64,000 bases of DNA from positions 1 through 64,000 of the forward strand of contig JAKOXL010000034.1 in assembly GCA_029781045.1 (NCBI GenBank). The letters are read 5' to 3'. The notes beneath the pieces were generated by a model that saw only the letters and a list, made by a program, of their open reading frames with translations, ran no database searches and was not told the origin of the DNA. This document shows, in pieces, positions 7,378 through 19,102 of this stretch (the stretch's first letter is position 1; each line of letters opens with the position of its first letter). The DNA comes from Bacillota bacterium. Its GTDB lineage: Bacteria > Bacillota > UBA994 > UBA5500. Made by a program: the position numbers and the translations under genes.

Positions 7378-9504
7378 CTATTTATCACTGGGTGCCAACT
7401 CAAAGTCGATGCGCCGCTCCTCCAAATCCACATTGACCACCTGCACCCGTACCCGGTCACCTAACCGGAAACGGCGCTTAGTCCGTTGGCCAATGAGCGA
7501 GTAGCTTTCCTCGTCGTATTGATAGTAATCGTCATCCAAACTGCTGACATGGACCAGCCCTTCCACCGTATTATCCAATTCGGCAAAGAAGCCAAAGTTG
7601 GTCACACCACTGATAATGGCATCATAGATTTCGCCCTCTTTACCCAGCATGAACTCGGTCTTCTTAATATCAACGACAGCCCGCTCGGCATCGGTGGCTA
7701 CCTGCTCGCGCGCAGAGGACTGGATAGCAGCTCGCTCCACAAAGGCGGCCAGTTCGGCCCGGCGTCTATCATCAAGGTGCTTCTTACGCAAGTTCTCCTT
7801 GATGATGCGATGAATCACCAAGTCCGGGTAGCGGCGAATGGGTGAAGTGAAATGGCAGTAGTACTTGAGCGCCAGACCAAAATGGCCCAGGCATTGCGGG
7901 CTGTAACGGGCCCGCATCATAGAACGCAACAGAACGCGGTGAATAAGACGCTGTTCGGGCCGCCCCTCCACTTGGGCCAGCACCGCCTGAAAACTCTTAG
8001 GGTGAATCTCCTCCGGCTTGGCTTTTATGCGCAAACCAAAGGCCCCCAAGAAGCTATTTAACTCACTGACCGTAGACGTCTTTGGTTCCTCATGGACACG
8101 ATAAACAAAGGGCATTTCCAGCCAGTAATAGGTTTCAGCTATCGTCTCGTTAGCCCGCACCATAAACTCTTCAATAATGCTGTCGGCCAGGGTAGGGTTG
8201 CGGGGCACAATGTCTTTCACCCGGCCCTCTTCATCCAGAATTATCTTGGCTTCCTGAATTTCAAAGTCGATGGCTCCGCGGGCAGCGCGTTTCTCTGCCA
8301 AAATACCGCGCAGTTCCTTCATCCACTGTAGTTGTTGTAACAGGTCCCTATAGCGTTCGCGCAGTTCGGGGTCTTCACCCACCAGTATCCTGTTTACTTC
8401 GTCATAGGTCATGCGGGCATGGCTGTGGATTACACTTTCCACAATCTCATGTTGCACCAGATTGCCCTCCCGATCTATTTCCATGATGACCGAAAGGGTC
8501 AAGCGATCCACTCCAGCCGTTAGGCTGCAAATGCCGTTAGAAAGATCAAAGGGCAGCATGGGCAAAACCCGATCTAATAAGTAGACGCTAGTGCCGCGGC
8601 GGAAGGCCTCCTTATCCACTTCACTGCCCGGCCGCACATAGTGGCCCACGTCAGCTATATGTACTCCCAGTTGATAGTTGCCATTCTCCAACTTGACTAA
8701 CGAGATGGCGTCGTCCAAATCCTTGGCGTCGGCGCCATCAATGGTTATAGTGGGCACATCCCGCAAATCTAGACGCCCTTCAATGTCTTCCGGGCCCACC
8801 TCCAGCTTCATCTTGGCCACTTCCTGCTTTACCTCGGGGGGAAACTCGTCGGGCAGGTCATATTGACGCATTACGGCCAACACATCTACGCCTGGGTCGC
8901 CCGTACGGCCTAGAACTTCCTCTACCACACCGGTGGCCAGCTGACGTCGTCCATCGGGGAACTGGGTGATACGGACCACAATGCGATCGCCAGTCTGAGC
9001 ACCCTTAGTCTCTCCCGGCACTATTACTATATCTTGTCCTATGCGTCGCTCATCGGGTCGACAGAAACCCACATGCTCGCCGCCTTCAAACCTACCCACA
9101 ATGCGGTGATTAGCCCGTTCCAGAATGCGGATTACCTCACCCTCATCCCGCTTACCTTCTGAGCGAGGGAGTAGGCGGGCTATGACTCGGTCGCCATGCA
9201 TGGCCCCACTCAAGTTGGAAGAGGCTATGTAGACATCCTGTTGGCGATCTGTGGAAACGAGAAAGGCATAGCCACGCTCATTCCCCTGCAGTCGACCAAC
9301 CACCAAGTTCATCTTCTCGGGCAGACCGAAACGCCCATAACGGGTGCGAATAATGACGCCTTCCCGCTCCAGTTGGCTCAGCATCTCCCGCAGATCGATA
9401 GCTTCCTCGTCGTCTAAATCTAGAGTCTGAATCAACTCGGCCTCTGTCAAGGGCTTGTACATCTTCTCCCGCATCAGAGCCAAGAGCTGTTGACGCTCCA
9501 CCAT
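7378..9504 (-). CDS. rnr: Ribonuclease R
   Basis: A 708-residue processive 3'-5' exoribonuclease that digests structured RNA and, with tmRNA-SmpB, degrades non-stop mRNA. Order: winged helix (about 1-65), cold-shock OB folds (about 70-210), RNB catalytic domain starting near DLRDVPTITIDGADAKDLDD (four acidic residues binding Mg), and a C-terminal S1 domain (EGEIYDAIISGVTNFGFF to about 700). The long Lys-rich tail of E. coli RNase R is missing, as usual in Firmicutes. AAGGAG precedes the ATG. It lies near smpB-ssrA, with an ABC system and an oxidoreductase inserted between. Confidence 0.95.
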   Translation of the reverse strand: MVERQQLLALMREKMYKPLTEAELIQTLDLDDEEAIDLREMLSQLEREGVIIRTRYGRFGLPEKMNLVVGRLQGNERGYAFLVSTDRQQDVYIASSNLSGAMHGDRVIARLLPRSEGKRDEGEVIRILERANHRIVGRFEGGEHVGFCRPDERRIGQDIVIVPGETKGAQTGDRIVVRITQFPDGRRQLATGVVEEVLGRTGDPGVDVLAVMRQYDLPDEFPPEVKQEVAKMKLEVGPEDIEGRLDLRDVPTITIDGADAKDLDDAISLVKLENGNYQLGVHIADVGHYVRPGSEVDKEAFRRGTSVYLLDRVLPMLPFDLSNGICSLTAGVDRLTLSVIMEIDREGNLVQHEIVESVIHSHARMTYDEVNRILVGEDPELRERYRDLLQQLQWMKELRGILAEKRAARGAIDFEIQEAKIILDEEGRVKDIVPRNPTLADSIIEEFMVRANETIAETYYWLEMPFVYRVHEEPKTSTVSELNSFLGAFGLRIKAKPEEIHPKSFQAVLAQVEGRPEQRLIHRVLLRSMMRARYSPQCLGHFGLALKYYCHFTSPIRRYPDLVIHRIIKENLRKKHLDDRRRAELAAFVERAAIQSSAREQVATDAERAVVDIKKTEFMLGKEGEIYDAIISGVTNFGFFAELDNTVEGLVHVSSLDDDYYQYDEESYSLIGQRTKRRFRLGDRVRVQVVNVDLEERRIDFELAPSDK

Positions 9505-9571
9505 AGCAAAACCACTCCTTCCTGTTCTGCTTCGTTATAGCTTGCCCTATGCGGGGCTTCCTCTTGCTTGC

Positions 9572-10063
9572 TTACTCAAGAGTAAGCAACATTATAAAGT
9601 AGTCCTGATGCCCGTGCGGCGTCCGAGTGGTGATACTATCTGTAATGACGAAGCCTAGGCGCTCATAAACCTTGATAGCCCGCAAATTGTCGCAGGCCAC
9701 TGTGAGACGCATGGCCAGCGGCCGCCACCTGGCGATAGCGAAATCAATGCCAGCTTGGACAAATCCCTGCCCCAAACCCTTTCCAGTCAGATCGGGACGC
9801 ATGCCCAGGCCTATGTCCAACACCCGCTTGCCACCATAGAGCCCGCGTGCCCGTCCTCCTGGCACTTGAGCACTGAGGCCATAACAGAAAAAGCCTACCA
9901 ACCCTTCCTCTTTCGCGCGCACAGCAAAATGATAGCCGTCCAACATGGACTCAATTTCGCTCTCGTCGCCGTCCAAGTTGTACAGAGTGTAAGGCGGGTC
10001 GTAATGCCAATGAATAATCTCGGCCGCTGCTCGCTCGTCCATAGGGTAAATCAGATACTGCAT
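9572..10063 (-). CDS. GNAT family N-acetyltransferase
   Basis: A 163-residue acetyl-CoA-dependent acyltransferase. The acetyl-CoA pyrophosphate-binding motif is RPDLTGKGLGQGF (about residues 90-102), followed by the helix with AGIDFA and the strand ACDNLRAIKVYERLGF (about 123-138), the usual motif B. A ribosome site GGGGGAAG precedes the ATG. The acceptor could be an amino group of a protein, antibiotic or metabolite; nothing decides it. It sits between the HD gene and rnr. Confidence 0.88.
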   Translation of the reverse strand: MQYLIYPMDERAAAEIIHWHYDPPYTLYNLDGDESEIESMLDGYHFAVRAKEEGLVGFFCYGLSAQVPGGRARGLYGGKRVLDIGLGMRPDLTGKGLGQGFVQAGIDFAIARWRPLAMRLTVACDNLRAIKVYERLGFVITDSITTRTPHGHQDYFIMLLTLE

Positions 10064-10086
10064 GGTTCTTCCCCCGTGAAGATAAT

Positions 10087-10110
10087 TGCCGCACGCAAGG
10101 GCGTGCGGCA
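10087..10110 (-). terminator. Strong hairpin between HD gene and acetyltransferase gene
   Basis: TGCCGCACGC and GCGTGCGGCA form a perfect 10-bp stem with an AAGG loop (CCTT on the minus strand). It starts 7 nt after the HD-protein stop. The run that follows on the minus strand is AATTATCTTC, so a U tract is lacking; it may be a weak terminator or an mRNA 3' stabiliser. Confidence 0.4.
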
Positions 10111-10116
10111 GAAGAT

Positions 10117-10668
10117 CTAGAGTCCAAGTTCTTTGCTGATTGCCTGCAAAGCCCGTAAAGAGAGCTCGATGAACTGCTCCAAACTCAAGCCAAGTTCGCT
10201 ACATGTGGCTATTTGTTCCCGGTTGGCACCGCGAGCAAAGCTTTTCTCATGGAAGCGGTTAACAAGAAAGGGCACATCAATGGCTGCCAGTTTGCGCTCT
10301 GGGTGGATAAGGGCAGCGGCCACGATCAACCCCGATAGGGGGTCGGCTGCGAAAAGGGCCTTGTCCATCAGGCTGTTCCGGGGCAGTCCGTGAACTTCGT
10401 TATGTACTCTGACCGCATAGACGATAGCTGGATCTAGTCCCAACTCGGCCAGCATATTGGCTCCGATCATGCTATGCTGCTCGGGACTATCGGCGGTCTT
10501 ATCATAGTCGATATCGTGCAGCAACCCGGCCAGTCCCCACTGCTCTTTATTCTGACCTAGCCGCTCCGCCAGCGCCTTCATTATGGCCTCCACAGCCAGC
10601 ATATGTTTGATCAGATTACGGTTCTTAACGTTTTTTTGTACTAGATCAAATGCGGTTTCGCGTTTCAT
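10117..10668 (-). CDS. HD-domain phosphohydrolase
   Basis: A 183-residue protein with the HD metal-binding motifs: His in NLIKHMLAVEAIM, the paired LLHDIDYD (about residues 49-56), HSMIGANML, the His of VHNEVHG, and the Asp of FAADPLSG. The pattern belongs to HDIG-type hydrolases acting on phosphate esters or nucleotides. The exact substrate is unknown. GGTGGGGAG precedes the ATG. A tight hairpin follows the gene. Confidence 0.85.
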   Translation of the reverse strand: MKRETAFDLVQKNVKNRNLIKHMLAVEAIMKALAERLGQNKEQWGLAGLLHDIDYDKTADSPEQHSMIGANMLAELGLDPAIVYAVRVHNEVHGLPRNSLMDKALFAADPLSGLIVAAALIHPERKLAAIDVPFLVNRFHEKSFARGANREQIATCSELGLSLEQFIELSLRALQAISKELGL

Positions 10669-10720
10669 CTTCTCCCCACCTTCTCTTTGACCTTACCTCA
10701 GTTTAGCAAAATCCTCCGCA

Positions 10721-10762
10721 AAAAGAAACTGTGCCCCTACCCGAAAAAGGGTTGGGGCACAG
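10721..10762 (-). terminator. Rho-independent terminator of the pyrophosphatase gene
   Basis: On the minus strand, CTGTGCCCCAACCC pairs with GGGTAGGGGCACAG (one mismatch) around a TTTTTC loop, then TTTCTTTT. It lies 18 nt past the stop at 10781. Confidence 0.85.
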
Positions 10763-10780
10763 CCAACTCACTTATGGCAT

Positions 10781-12742
10781 TTATATGAACAAGGGCGCGA
10801 ACACCAAAGCTACAATGGTCATCAACTTGATCAAGATATTGATAGACGGACCTGAAGTATCTTTGAAGGGGTCACCCACCGTGTCGCCAACCACGGCGGC
10901 TTCATGGGTAGGAGTTCCCTTACCCCCGAAGTTACCAGCTTCGATGTGTTTCTTGGCGTTATCCCAAGCACCGCCCGAGTTGGCCATCTGGATAGCTACC
11001 AGAACACCGGTCACCAAGGAGCCGGCCAGTAGACCACCCAAAGCCTCTTTGCCAAGACCAAGCCCGATTACTAGAGGAGCAACTACGGCGATCACTCCGG
11101 GAACGATCATCTGCTTGAGAGCCGCCGAAGTGCTGATGGATACACAGCGGGCATAGTCAGGACGGGCTTTGCCTTCCATAAGACCAGCAATCTCCCGGAA
11201 CTGGCGGCGCACTTCTTCGATCATATCGTGGGCCGCTTTACCCACCGCTTCCATGGTAATAGCGGAGAAGAGGTAGGGCAGCATACCACCGACAAAGAGA
11301 CCGATGATGACCGTGGGGTTCAGCAGGTTAAGGCTTTCCAGATCGACGGCGGCCGTGTAGGCCGAGAAGAGGGCCAAAGCAGTGAGAGCAGCCGAACCGA
11401 TGGCAAAACCTTTACCAACAGCAGCCGTCGTATTACCAACGGCATCGAGGGCGTCGGTAACTTTACGTACTTTCGGATCGAGCTCGGCCATTTCTGCTAT
11501 ACCGCCAGCATTGTCGGCAATAGGGCCATAGGCGTCGACTGCCACCGTCATACCAGTAGTAGCCAACATACCAACAGCGGCCACGGCAATACCGTATAGA
11601 CCAGCGAAGTTGAAGGCGATAAAGATAGCCAAGCAGATTACAAGAATAGGTAGGGCCGTACTCTTCATACCAACGGCCAGACCAGCAATTATGTTGGTCG
11701 CGGCACCGGTCTGAGAGGACTCAGCAATGCCAGCCACAGGAGCCTTATCCGAAGAGGTATAGTACTCGGTAATCTGGCCGATAACCACACCAGCCACTAA
11801 ACCGGCCACAATGGCGTAGAAAACGCCGATATTCAAACCGAGATAGTTAACTAAGAAGTAAGCAGCGGCCACTGTCAATAGACCAGCCACATAAGTCCCC
11901 ATGCTGAGAGCCTTCTGCACATTGGCACCCTCTTTAGCACTGACAAAACGGGTACCAATCAAAGAAGCAACAATGCCAGCTGCTGCCAGTAGCAGGGGCA
12001 ATACCACACCCTGGAGTCCACTGTAAGTAAAGACACCAATGGACATAGCGGCGATAATTGAGCCCACATAGGATTCAAACAAATCGGCGCCCATGCCGGC
12101 CACGTCACCCACGTTGTCGCCTACGTTATCGGCAATAACCGCCGGGTTACGGGGATCGTCTTCCGGAATACCAGCCTCTACTTTACCCACTAGGTCGGCT
12201 CCTACGTCGGCGGCCTTAGTATAAATACCGCCGCCCACACGAGCAAAGAGGGCAATAGAGCTGGCCCCTAAGGCAAAACCATTGACAATCTCAGGGTCAC
12301 GGAAAATGAGATAGAGAACACCAACACCAATAGTACCCAGACCAACAACCGACATACCCATAACGGCGCCGCCGCTGAAGGCAATGCCTAAAGCCCGGTT
12401 AGTACCATGTTGAGCTGCATTGGCCGTACGCACGTTGGCTCTGGTGGCCACCGACATGCCTATATAACCAGCCAAAACACTGGCGATGGCACCGGCCAAG
12501 AAGGATACAGCCGTTCCCATATCAATTAACCAAACCAATAATACAAAGAGTATGGCTACGAAAATTACAAGTACGGAATACTCCCGCTTGAGAAAAGCCA
12601 TTGCGCCTTCATGAATAGCATCGGCAATTTCCCGCATGCGCTTCGTACCTACATCCTGTCTGCCAATCCAAGCCCCTGTAAGAAGCGCAAATGCAAGAGC
12701 TAATGCACCTGCCGCTGGCGCTAGCCAGAGAAGGTTTTCCAT
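10781..12742 (-). CDS. hppA: Membrane-bound ion-translocating pyrophosphatase, K+-dependent type
   Basis: A 653-residue, 15-16-helix pump that hydrolyses pyrophosphate and moves H+ or Na+ across the membrane. Marks: [20 protein letters not shown] and [19 protein letters not shown] (about 165-205), the acidic substrate-binding loops, and the second set [17 protein letters not shown] (about 405) and [14 protein letters not shown] near the end. In the [16 protein letters not shown] segment the Ala/Gly pair stands where K+-independent enzymes have Lys/Thr, so K+ dependence is expected. H+ versus Na+ transport cannot be settled here. Length is somewhat short of 660-700 but complete. TTAGGAGG precedes the ATG and a strong terminator follows, so it is probably a single-gene unit. 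Confidence 0.96.
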   Translation of the reverse strand: MENLLWLAPAAGALALAFALLTGAWIGRQDVGTKRMREIADAIHEGAMAFLKREYSVLVIFVAILFVLLVWLIDMGTAVSFLAGAIASVLAGYIGMSVATRANVRTANAAQHGTNRALGIAFSGGAVMGMSVVGLGTIGVGVLYLIFRDPEIVNGFALGASSIALFARVGGGIYTKAADVGADLVGKVEAGIPEDDPRNPAVIADNVGDNVGDVAGMGADLFESYVGSIIAAMSIGVFTYSGLQGVVLPLLLAAAGIVASLIGTRFVSAKEGANVQKALSMGTYVAGLLTVAAAYFLVNYLGLNIGVFYAIVAGLVAGVVIGQITEYYTSSDKAPVAGIAESSQTGAATNIIAGLAVGMKSTALPILVICLAIFIAFNFAGLYGIAVAAVGMLATTGMTVAVDAYGPIADNAGGIAEMAELDPKVRKVTDALDAVGNTTAAVGKGFAIGSAALTALALFSAYTAAVDLESLNLLNPTVIIGLFVGGMLPYLFSAITMEAVGKAAHDMIEEVRRQFREIAGLMEGKARPDYARCVSISTSAALKQMIVPGVIAVVAPLVIGLGLGKEALGGLLAGSLVTGVLVAIQMANSGGAWDNAKKHIEAGNFGGKGTPTHEAAVVGDTVGDPFKDTSGPSINILIKLMTIVALVFAPLFI

Positions 12743-12818
12743 AACCGTTGCCTCCTAACACGAACAATTAGTACTAAGTTAAGTAAAAAGTGCATTCTGT
12801 TGCAGCTATCACAGCAAA

Positions 12819-12845
12819 GCATACCCCGGTAGCCCCAAGGTATGC
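12819..12845 (-). terminator. Weak hairpin after secG
   Basis: GCATACC (12819-12825) and GGTATGC (12839-12845) pair around a 13 nt loop; on the minus strand TTTGCTGTG follows. It is 18 nt after the secG stop. The short U run makes termination uncertain. Confidence 0.4.
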
Positions 12846-12863
12846 CCCCAATCCCCGTATAAC

Positions 12864-13100
12864 TTAACCGGCGCGCCGATTCAAAATGGTCAAGAGCAGA
12901 GTTATAGCCATCCAGGATCCGGCCAGATACTTGGTCATTCTGGCCAACATCTCATCCTTGCTCTTCTTCTGCCCAAACTGCGGACCGCCGCCGCCACCAC
13001 CAAGGGCCCCCAGGCCACTAGCCTTACCTGATTGCATCGTAATAACCACCACGACGCCGATCGCTAGTACTGCATCTAGAATAATTAACGCTGTAATCAA
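12864..13100 (-). CDS. secG: Preprotein translocase subunit SecG
   Basis: A 78-residue two-helix subunit of the SecYEG channel that helps SecA-driven export. Hydrophobic segments lie at about 3-22 and 57-73, joined by a Gly-rich loop (GLGALGGGGGG then FGQKK) typical of SecG. The start is TTG: GGGAGG lies 8 nt upstream and no ATG fits. It has its own promoter in the gap after eno. Confidence 0.95.
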   Translation of the reverse strand: MITALIILDAVLAIGVVVVITMQSGKASGLGALGGGGGGPQFGQKKSKDEMLARMTKYLAGSWMAITLLLTILNRRAG

Positions 13101-13132
13101 AATGCCACCTCCCTACCCCAAAAGCTCATTAC

Positions 13133-13161
13133 ATTTTAGCACAGTAGTATAATGATGACAA
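13133..13161 (-). promoter_or_regulatory. Sigma-A type promoter of secG
   Basis: On the minus strand TTGTCA (13161-13156), a 17-bp spacer and TAAAAT (13138-13133), with TGC just before the -10 (extended -10). The predicted start is about 25 nt upstream of the secG start codon. Confidence 0.75.
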
Positions 13162-13173
13162 CATCGGAAGATA

Positions 13174-13199
13174 TGGGCCGCCTCAAGAAGGGCGGCCCA
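13174..13199 (-). terminator. GC-rich hairpin after eno
   Basis: TGGGCCGCC (13174-13182) and GGCGGCCCA (13191-13199) form a perfect 9-bp stem, 7 nt after the eno stop. ATATCTTCC follows on the minus strand instead of a clean U tract. The GGGCCGCC core recurs in the hairpin between uvrB and uvrA. Confidence 0.5.
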
Positions 13200-13205
13200 T
13201 ACATA

Positions 13206-14507
<1,302 letters not shown>

Positions 14508-14511
14508 TCAG

Positions 14512-16023
14512 CTAGGCTTCCTTACCACCCAACAACGACCTACCCGTCATCTCGGGCGGCTGGTTGAGCTGCAATAGCTGCAAAACCGTAGGCGCAATAT
14601 CGGCTAATACTCCCGGTCCACGCAACTCGTTGACCCCCTGGGCCATTACCAGAAATGGTACCGGATTGGCGGTATGGGCCGTATGGGGTTCTCCGGTAAC
14701 CGGGTCCAGCATTTGCTCCGCATTGCCATGATCGGCCGTCAGCACCAGCATGCCTCCCACATCCTGGATGGCTGCTACCAGACGTCCAACACAACCATCC
14801 ACCGTTTCCACGGCGCGTACCGCCGCCGACATATTGCCGGTATGCCCCACCATATCTAGGTTGGCATAGTTGACTACCACTAGATCATACCGAGAAAGAT
14901 TGGCGAGCAACTGCTCTGTTATCTCGGGAGCGCTCATCTCAGGTTGCAGGTCATAGGTAGCCACCTTGGGGGAAGGCACCAAAATGCGGTCCTCTCCCGG
15001 AAAGCAGATCTCCTGCCCACCATTAAAGAAGAAGGTTACGTGGGCGTACTTCTCCGTTTCCGCTAGGCGCAACTGCCTAAGGCCAGCCCGACTCACCACT
15101 TCCCCCAATGTAAGGCTCAAGTCCTGGGGCTCGAGTACATGGGGTACTGGGAAATCCAGCTCGTACTGGGCCATGGCTGCAAAGAAGAGAGGAAATCTGT
15201 GGCCCCGATCGAAGCCGGTAAAGTCATCATCGATTAAAGCATGCATCATCTCCCGTGCCCGGTCGGCCCGGAAGTTCCACATAAATACGGCATCCCCGTC
15301 TTTGATCCCGCCATAGTTGTTCACGACGGTGGGACGTACAAACTCGTCGGTCAGCCCCTGCTCGTAAGCATGCTCTACCGCCTGTCGGGCGCTGCTAGCC
15401 CGCTCACCTCGGCCGTGGGCTATGGCGTTGTAGGCCAACTCCACTCGCTCCCACCGTCGGTCCCTATCCATGGCATAGAAGCGACCACTAACGGTGGCGA
15501 TCCGGCCTATACCTAGCAAAGACAGGTGTTTTTCTAAAGTATCGATATATGTTAAGGCACTCTGCGGAGGCACATCTCGCCCGTCGAGGAAAACGTGTAC
15601 GTAGACCTCCTCTAGGCCTTGTTCTTTGGCCAAACGCAAGAGTTCTAGCAGATGGTCAATATGGCTGTGAACGCCTCCGTCAGACAACAGACCCATTAAG
15701 TGAAGGGCCTGGCCCCGGGCGGCCTGCCAAAGGTTTTGTAAAACAGGGTTAGCAGCAAAGCTACCATCCCTAATGGCGCGATTGATACGCACCAAGGATT
15801 GATAAACTATGCGGCCAGCACCAATGTTGGTGTGACCCACGTTGGAGTCGCCCATCTGCTCTGGTAAGAGTCCAACGGCTTCCCCAGAACAAGCCAGCTG
15901 GGTATGGGGGTACGTGGCAAAGAGATGATCTATGTTGGGCGTAGCAGCCTGCCGCACTGCATTCCCAGTGACTGCTTCACTAACACCCCAACCATCTAGT
16001 ATAGCTAAGACTACGGGCCCCAT
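14512..16023 (-). CDS. gpmI: 2,3-bisphosphoglycerate-independent phosphoglycerate mutase
   Basis: A 503-residue alkaline-phosphatase-fold, Mn-dependent enzyme interconverting 3- and 2-phosphoglycerate. The N-terminal metal site is in LAILDGWG (Asp) and the phosphorylated Ser in QMGDSNVGHTNIGAGR (about residues 56-71). C-terminal ligands are in NYANLDMVGHTG and LTADHGNAEQM. The usual MGNSEVGHLNIG reads MGDSNVGHTNIG; the Ser is kept. The ATG follows the tpiA stop directly, with GGGGTGAAG as ribosome site. Confidence 0.97.
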   Translation of the reverse strand: MGPVVLAILDGWGVSEAVTGNAVRQAATPNIDHLFATYPHTQLACSGEAVGLLPEQMGDSNVGHTNIGAGRIVYQSLVRINRAIRDGSFAANPVLQNLWQAARGQALHLMGLLSDGGVHSHIDHLLELLRLAKEQGLEEVYVHVFLDGRDVPPQSALTYIDTLEKHLSLLGIGRIATVSGRFYAMDRDRRWERVELAYNAIAHGRGERASSARQAVEHAYEQGLTDEFVRPTVVNNYGGIKDGDAVFMWNFRADRAREMMHALIDDDFTGFDRGHRFPLFFAAMAQYELDFPVPHVLEPQDLSLTLGEVVSRAGLRQLRLAETEKYAHVTFFFNGGQEICFPGEDRILVPSPKVATYDLQPEMSAPEITEQLLANLSRYDLVVVNYANLDMVGHTGNMSAAVRAVETVDGCVGRLVAAIQDVGGMLVLTADHGNAEQMLDPVTGEPHTAHTANPVPFLVMAQGVNELRGPGVLADIAPTVLQLLQLNQPPEMTGRSLLGGKEA

Positions 16024-16785
16024 TTACTTCACCCCATAGGCACGGGCGATAGCTGCAAACTTGTCGGCATTCAGACTGGCGCCACCCACTAGGACACCAT
16101 CCACACCCTCGGCGGCTGCAAATTCTTGAATGTTTTCTGGAGTTACACTACCGCCATAAAGTATACGCATAGCCTCGGTATTTCCGTTCATCAAACGTTG
16201 TAGCCGCTGCCGAGCATATTTGGCCAGTTGGGCTGCATCCTTGGCTGTAGCCGAGCGGCCACTGCCGATAGCCCATAGCGGCTCATAAGCCACCACCACT
16301 TGGGGCAGTTGCTCCGGTTGTAAGTGCTTGAGACATGTGAGCAACTGCTGACCAATCACCTTCTCCGTCATGCCCAAGCTGCGCTCGCTCATGGTTTCTC
16401 CTACACAGAGAATGGGAGTAATCCCATTCTCGATGGCTACTTTCACCTTCTCGCCAATGGTCTCGGCCGTTTCCCCAAAACGCAGACGTCGCTCCGAATG
16501 CCCTACGATGACATAGCGACAATCTAAGGCTTTCAGCATGGAGATGGAAACCTCTCCTGTGTAGGCTCCTTTCGGTGCCGGGTAAAAGTTCTGGGCCCCT
16601 ACTTGGAGGTCGCTCCCCAGAAAGGCATTCCTCACCGTTTCAATCGCCGTAAAGGGGGGACAGACAACCACCTCAGCCAGAGTAGGCGTCTCCTGCAGCA
16701 ACTCCCGCAGGCGCTGACAGTAATCTTTGGCTTCCGGTGAAGTCATATTCATCTTCCAATTGGCCACAACCAACGGCTGCCGCAT
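16024..16785 (-). CDS. tpiA: Triosephosphate isomerase
   Basis: A 253-residue TIM barrel interconverting dihydroxyacetone phosphate and glyceraldehyde 3-phosphate. Catalytic Lys in VANWKMN (about 12), His in YVIVGHSERR, Glu in VVAYEPLWAIGSG, and the phosphate loop ILYGGSVTPEN with GVDGVLVGGASL. AAAGGGGGG precedes the ATG. It follows pgk by 15 nt in the glycolytic operon. Confidence 0.98.
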   Translation of the reverse strand: MRQPLVVANWKMNMTSPEAKDYCQRLRELLQETPTLAEVVVCPPFTAIETVRNAFLGSDLQVGAQNFYPAPKGAYTGEVSISMLKALDCRYVIVGHSERRLRFGETAETIGEKVKVAIENGITPILCVGETMSERSLGMTEKVIGQQLLTCLKHLQPEQLPQVVVAYEPLWAIGSGRSATAKDAAQLAKYARQRLQRLMNGNTEAMRILYGGSVTPENIQEFAAAEGVDGVLVGGASLNADKFAAIARAYGVK

Positions 16786-16800
16786 AACAATCCCCCCTTT

Positions 16801-17988
16801 CTACTCGCGATCGCTTAAGGCTGCCACCCCTGGCAATACCCTACCTTCCAAGAATTCCAGGCTAGCTCCACCACCGGTTGACACATGGGTAATGGCTTCA
16901 GTTAACCCGGCCTGCGCAATGGCCGCAGCCGAATCACCGCCGCCCACAATGCTGGTGGCAGAAGATGCGGCCACCGCCTGCGCCAAGGCATGGGTTCCAC
17001 CTGCGAAATTCTCCCGTTCAAATACGCCCATAGGACCATTCCAAACGATTAACTTGGCATCTGACAAAACCTTAGCAAAGTGCTCACGAGTGGCCGGCCC
17101 GATATCTAGTACCATTAGCTCCTCTGGAACCTGATCTATGGGCACAACCTGACTCGTTTCGGCATCTAAACCAGTCGCTACTACAGCGTCCAAGGGCAGA
17201 TGAATCTGTACCCGGCGCTCTCTGGCTTCCGACAGTAGTTCTTCCGCTAAAGAGATAGCCTCTTTTTCCACTAGCGAGCGCCCCATTTCCTTTCCCTGAG
17301 CCGCTAAGAAGGTATTAGCCATCCCGCCGCCGATGAGCAGGCTATCTACCTTACCCAAGAGATTACGCACAACCCCGATTTTATCGGAGACCTTCGACCC
17401 ACCCAAGATGGCCACAAAAGGGCGTTCCGGGGCAGCCAGAGCTGTACCCAAGAACTTGATCTCCTTCTCCATCAGGAAGCCACAAACGGCCGGTTGCACA
17501 TACTCGGCGATACCGGCGGTAGAGGCGTGGGCACGATGGGCCGTGCCAAAAGCATCATTGACGTAGATATCACCTAAGGCCGCCAGTTGCTGGGCAAACT
17601 CGGCATCATTCTTTTCCTCGGCCTCATGGAAACGCAGGTTTTCCAAGAGCAGAACCTCACCAGTTGCCAATTGGGCCACTGCCTTTTCTGCCACTTCACC
17701 TACACAATCGGACGCAAAGGCCACCGATTGCCCAAGTAGTTGGCTTAAACGAGCGGCAACTGGCCGCAGAGAATAGGCTAAGTTTACCTTGCCTTTAGGT
17801 CGGCCCAGATGGCTCATCAAAATGACCTTAGCCCCATTCTCCACTAGGTAACGGATGGTAGGCAAAGCCGCCACAATCCGCGTATCATCACTGACTTGAC
17901 CGTCTTCGGTCAGAGGCACGTTGAAATCAACCCTAACTAATACCCGCTTGTTACTGACATTGACATCTCTTAATCCCAGCTTGTTCAT
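16801..17988 (-). CDS. pgk: Phosphoglycerate kinase
   Basis: A 395-residue two-domain kinase that makes ATP from 1,3-bisphosphoglycerate. Marks: [11 protein letters not shown] (about residue 16), SHLGRPKGK, the nucleotide-side [11 protein letters not shown] and GGGDSAAAI with [14 protein letters not shown] near the C-terminus. The ATG at 17988 is preferred over upstream in-frame codons, which would run into gap; GGTAGGGTGG precedes it. It begins 13 nt after gap. Confidence 0.98.
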   Translation of the reverse strand: MNKLGLRDVNVSNKRVLVRVDFNVPLTEDGQVSDDTRIVAALPTIRYLVENGAKVILMSHLGRPKGKVNLAYSLRPVAARLSQLLGQSVAFASDCVGEVAEKAVAQLATGEVLLLENLRFHEAEEKNDAEFAQQLAALGDIYVNDAFGTAHRAHASTAGIAEYVQPAVCGFLMEKEIKFLGTALAAPERPFVAILGGSKVSDKIGVVRNLLGKVDSLLIGGGMANTFLAAQGKEMGRSLVEKEAISLAEELLSEARERRVQIHLPLDAVVATGLDAETSQVVPIDQVPEELMVLDIGPATREHFAKVLSDAKLIVWNGPMGVFERENFAGGTHALAQAVAASSATSIVGGGDSAAAIAQAGLTEAITHVSTGGGASLEFLEGRVLPGVAALSDRE

Positions 17989-18001
17989 GGCCACCCTACC
18001 A

Positions 18002-19009
<1,008 letters not shown>

Positions 19010-19093
19010 TCAGACAACCTCCTTATTATTTCAGCTGACCGCTTTATTACTGACGCCAATCCATTGGAATTAGCGTATGATATTTGCCCATTA

Positions 19094-19102
19094 ATTATAT
19101 CA
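19094..19102 (-). promoter_or_regulatory. Extended -10 promoter of the glycolytic operon
   Basis: TGATATAAT on the minus strand (19102-19094) is a perfect extended -10 (TGnTATAAT). The TGA is also the rpoN stop codon. No good -35 is seen at 16-18 bp, which is usual for extended -10 promoters. It lies about 85 nt before the gap start codon. Confidence 0.65.
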
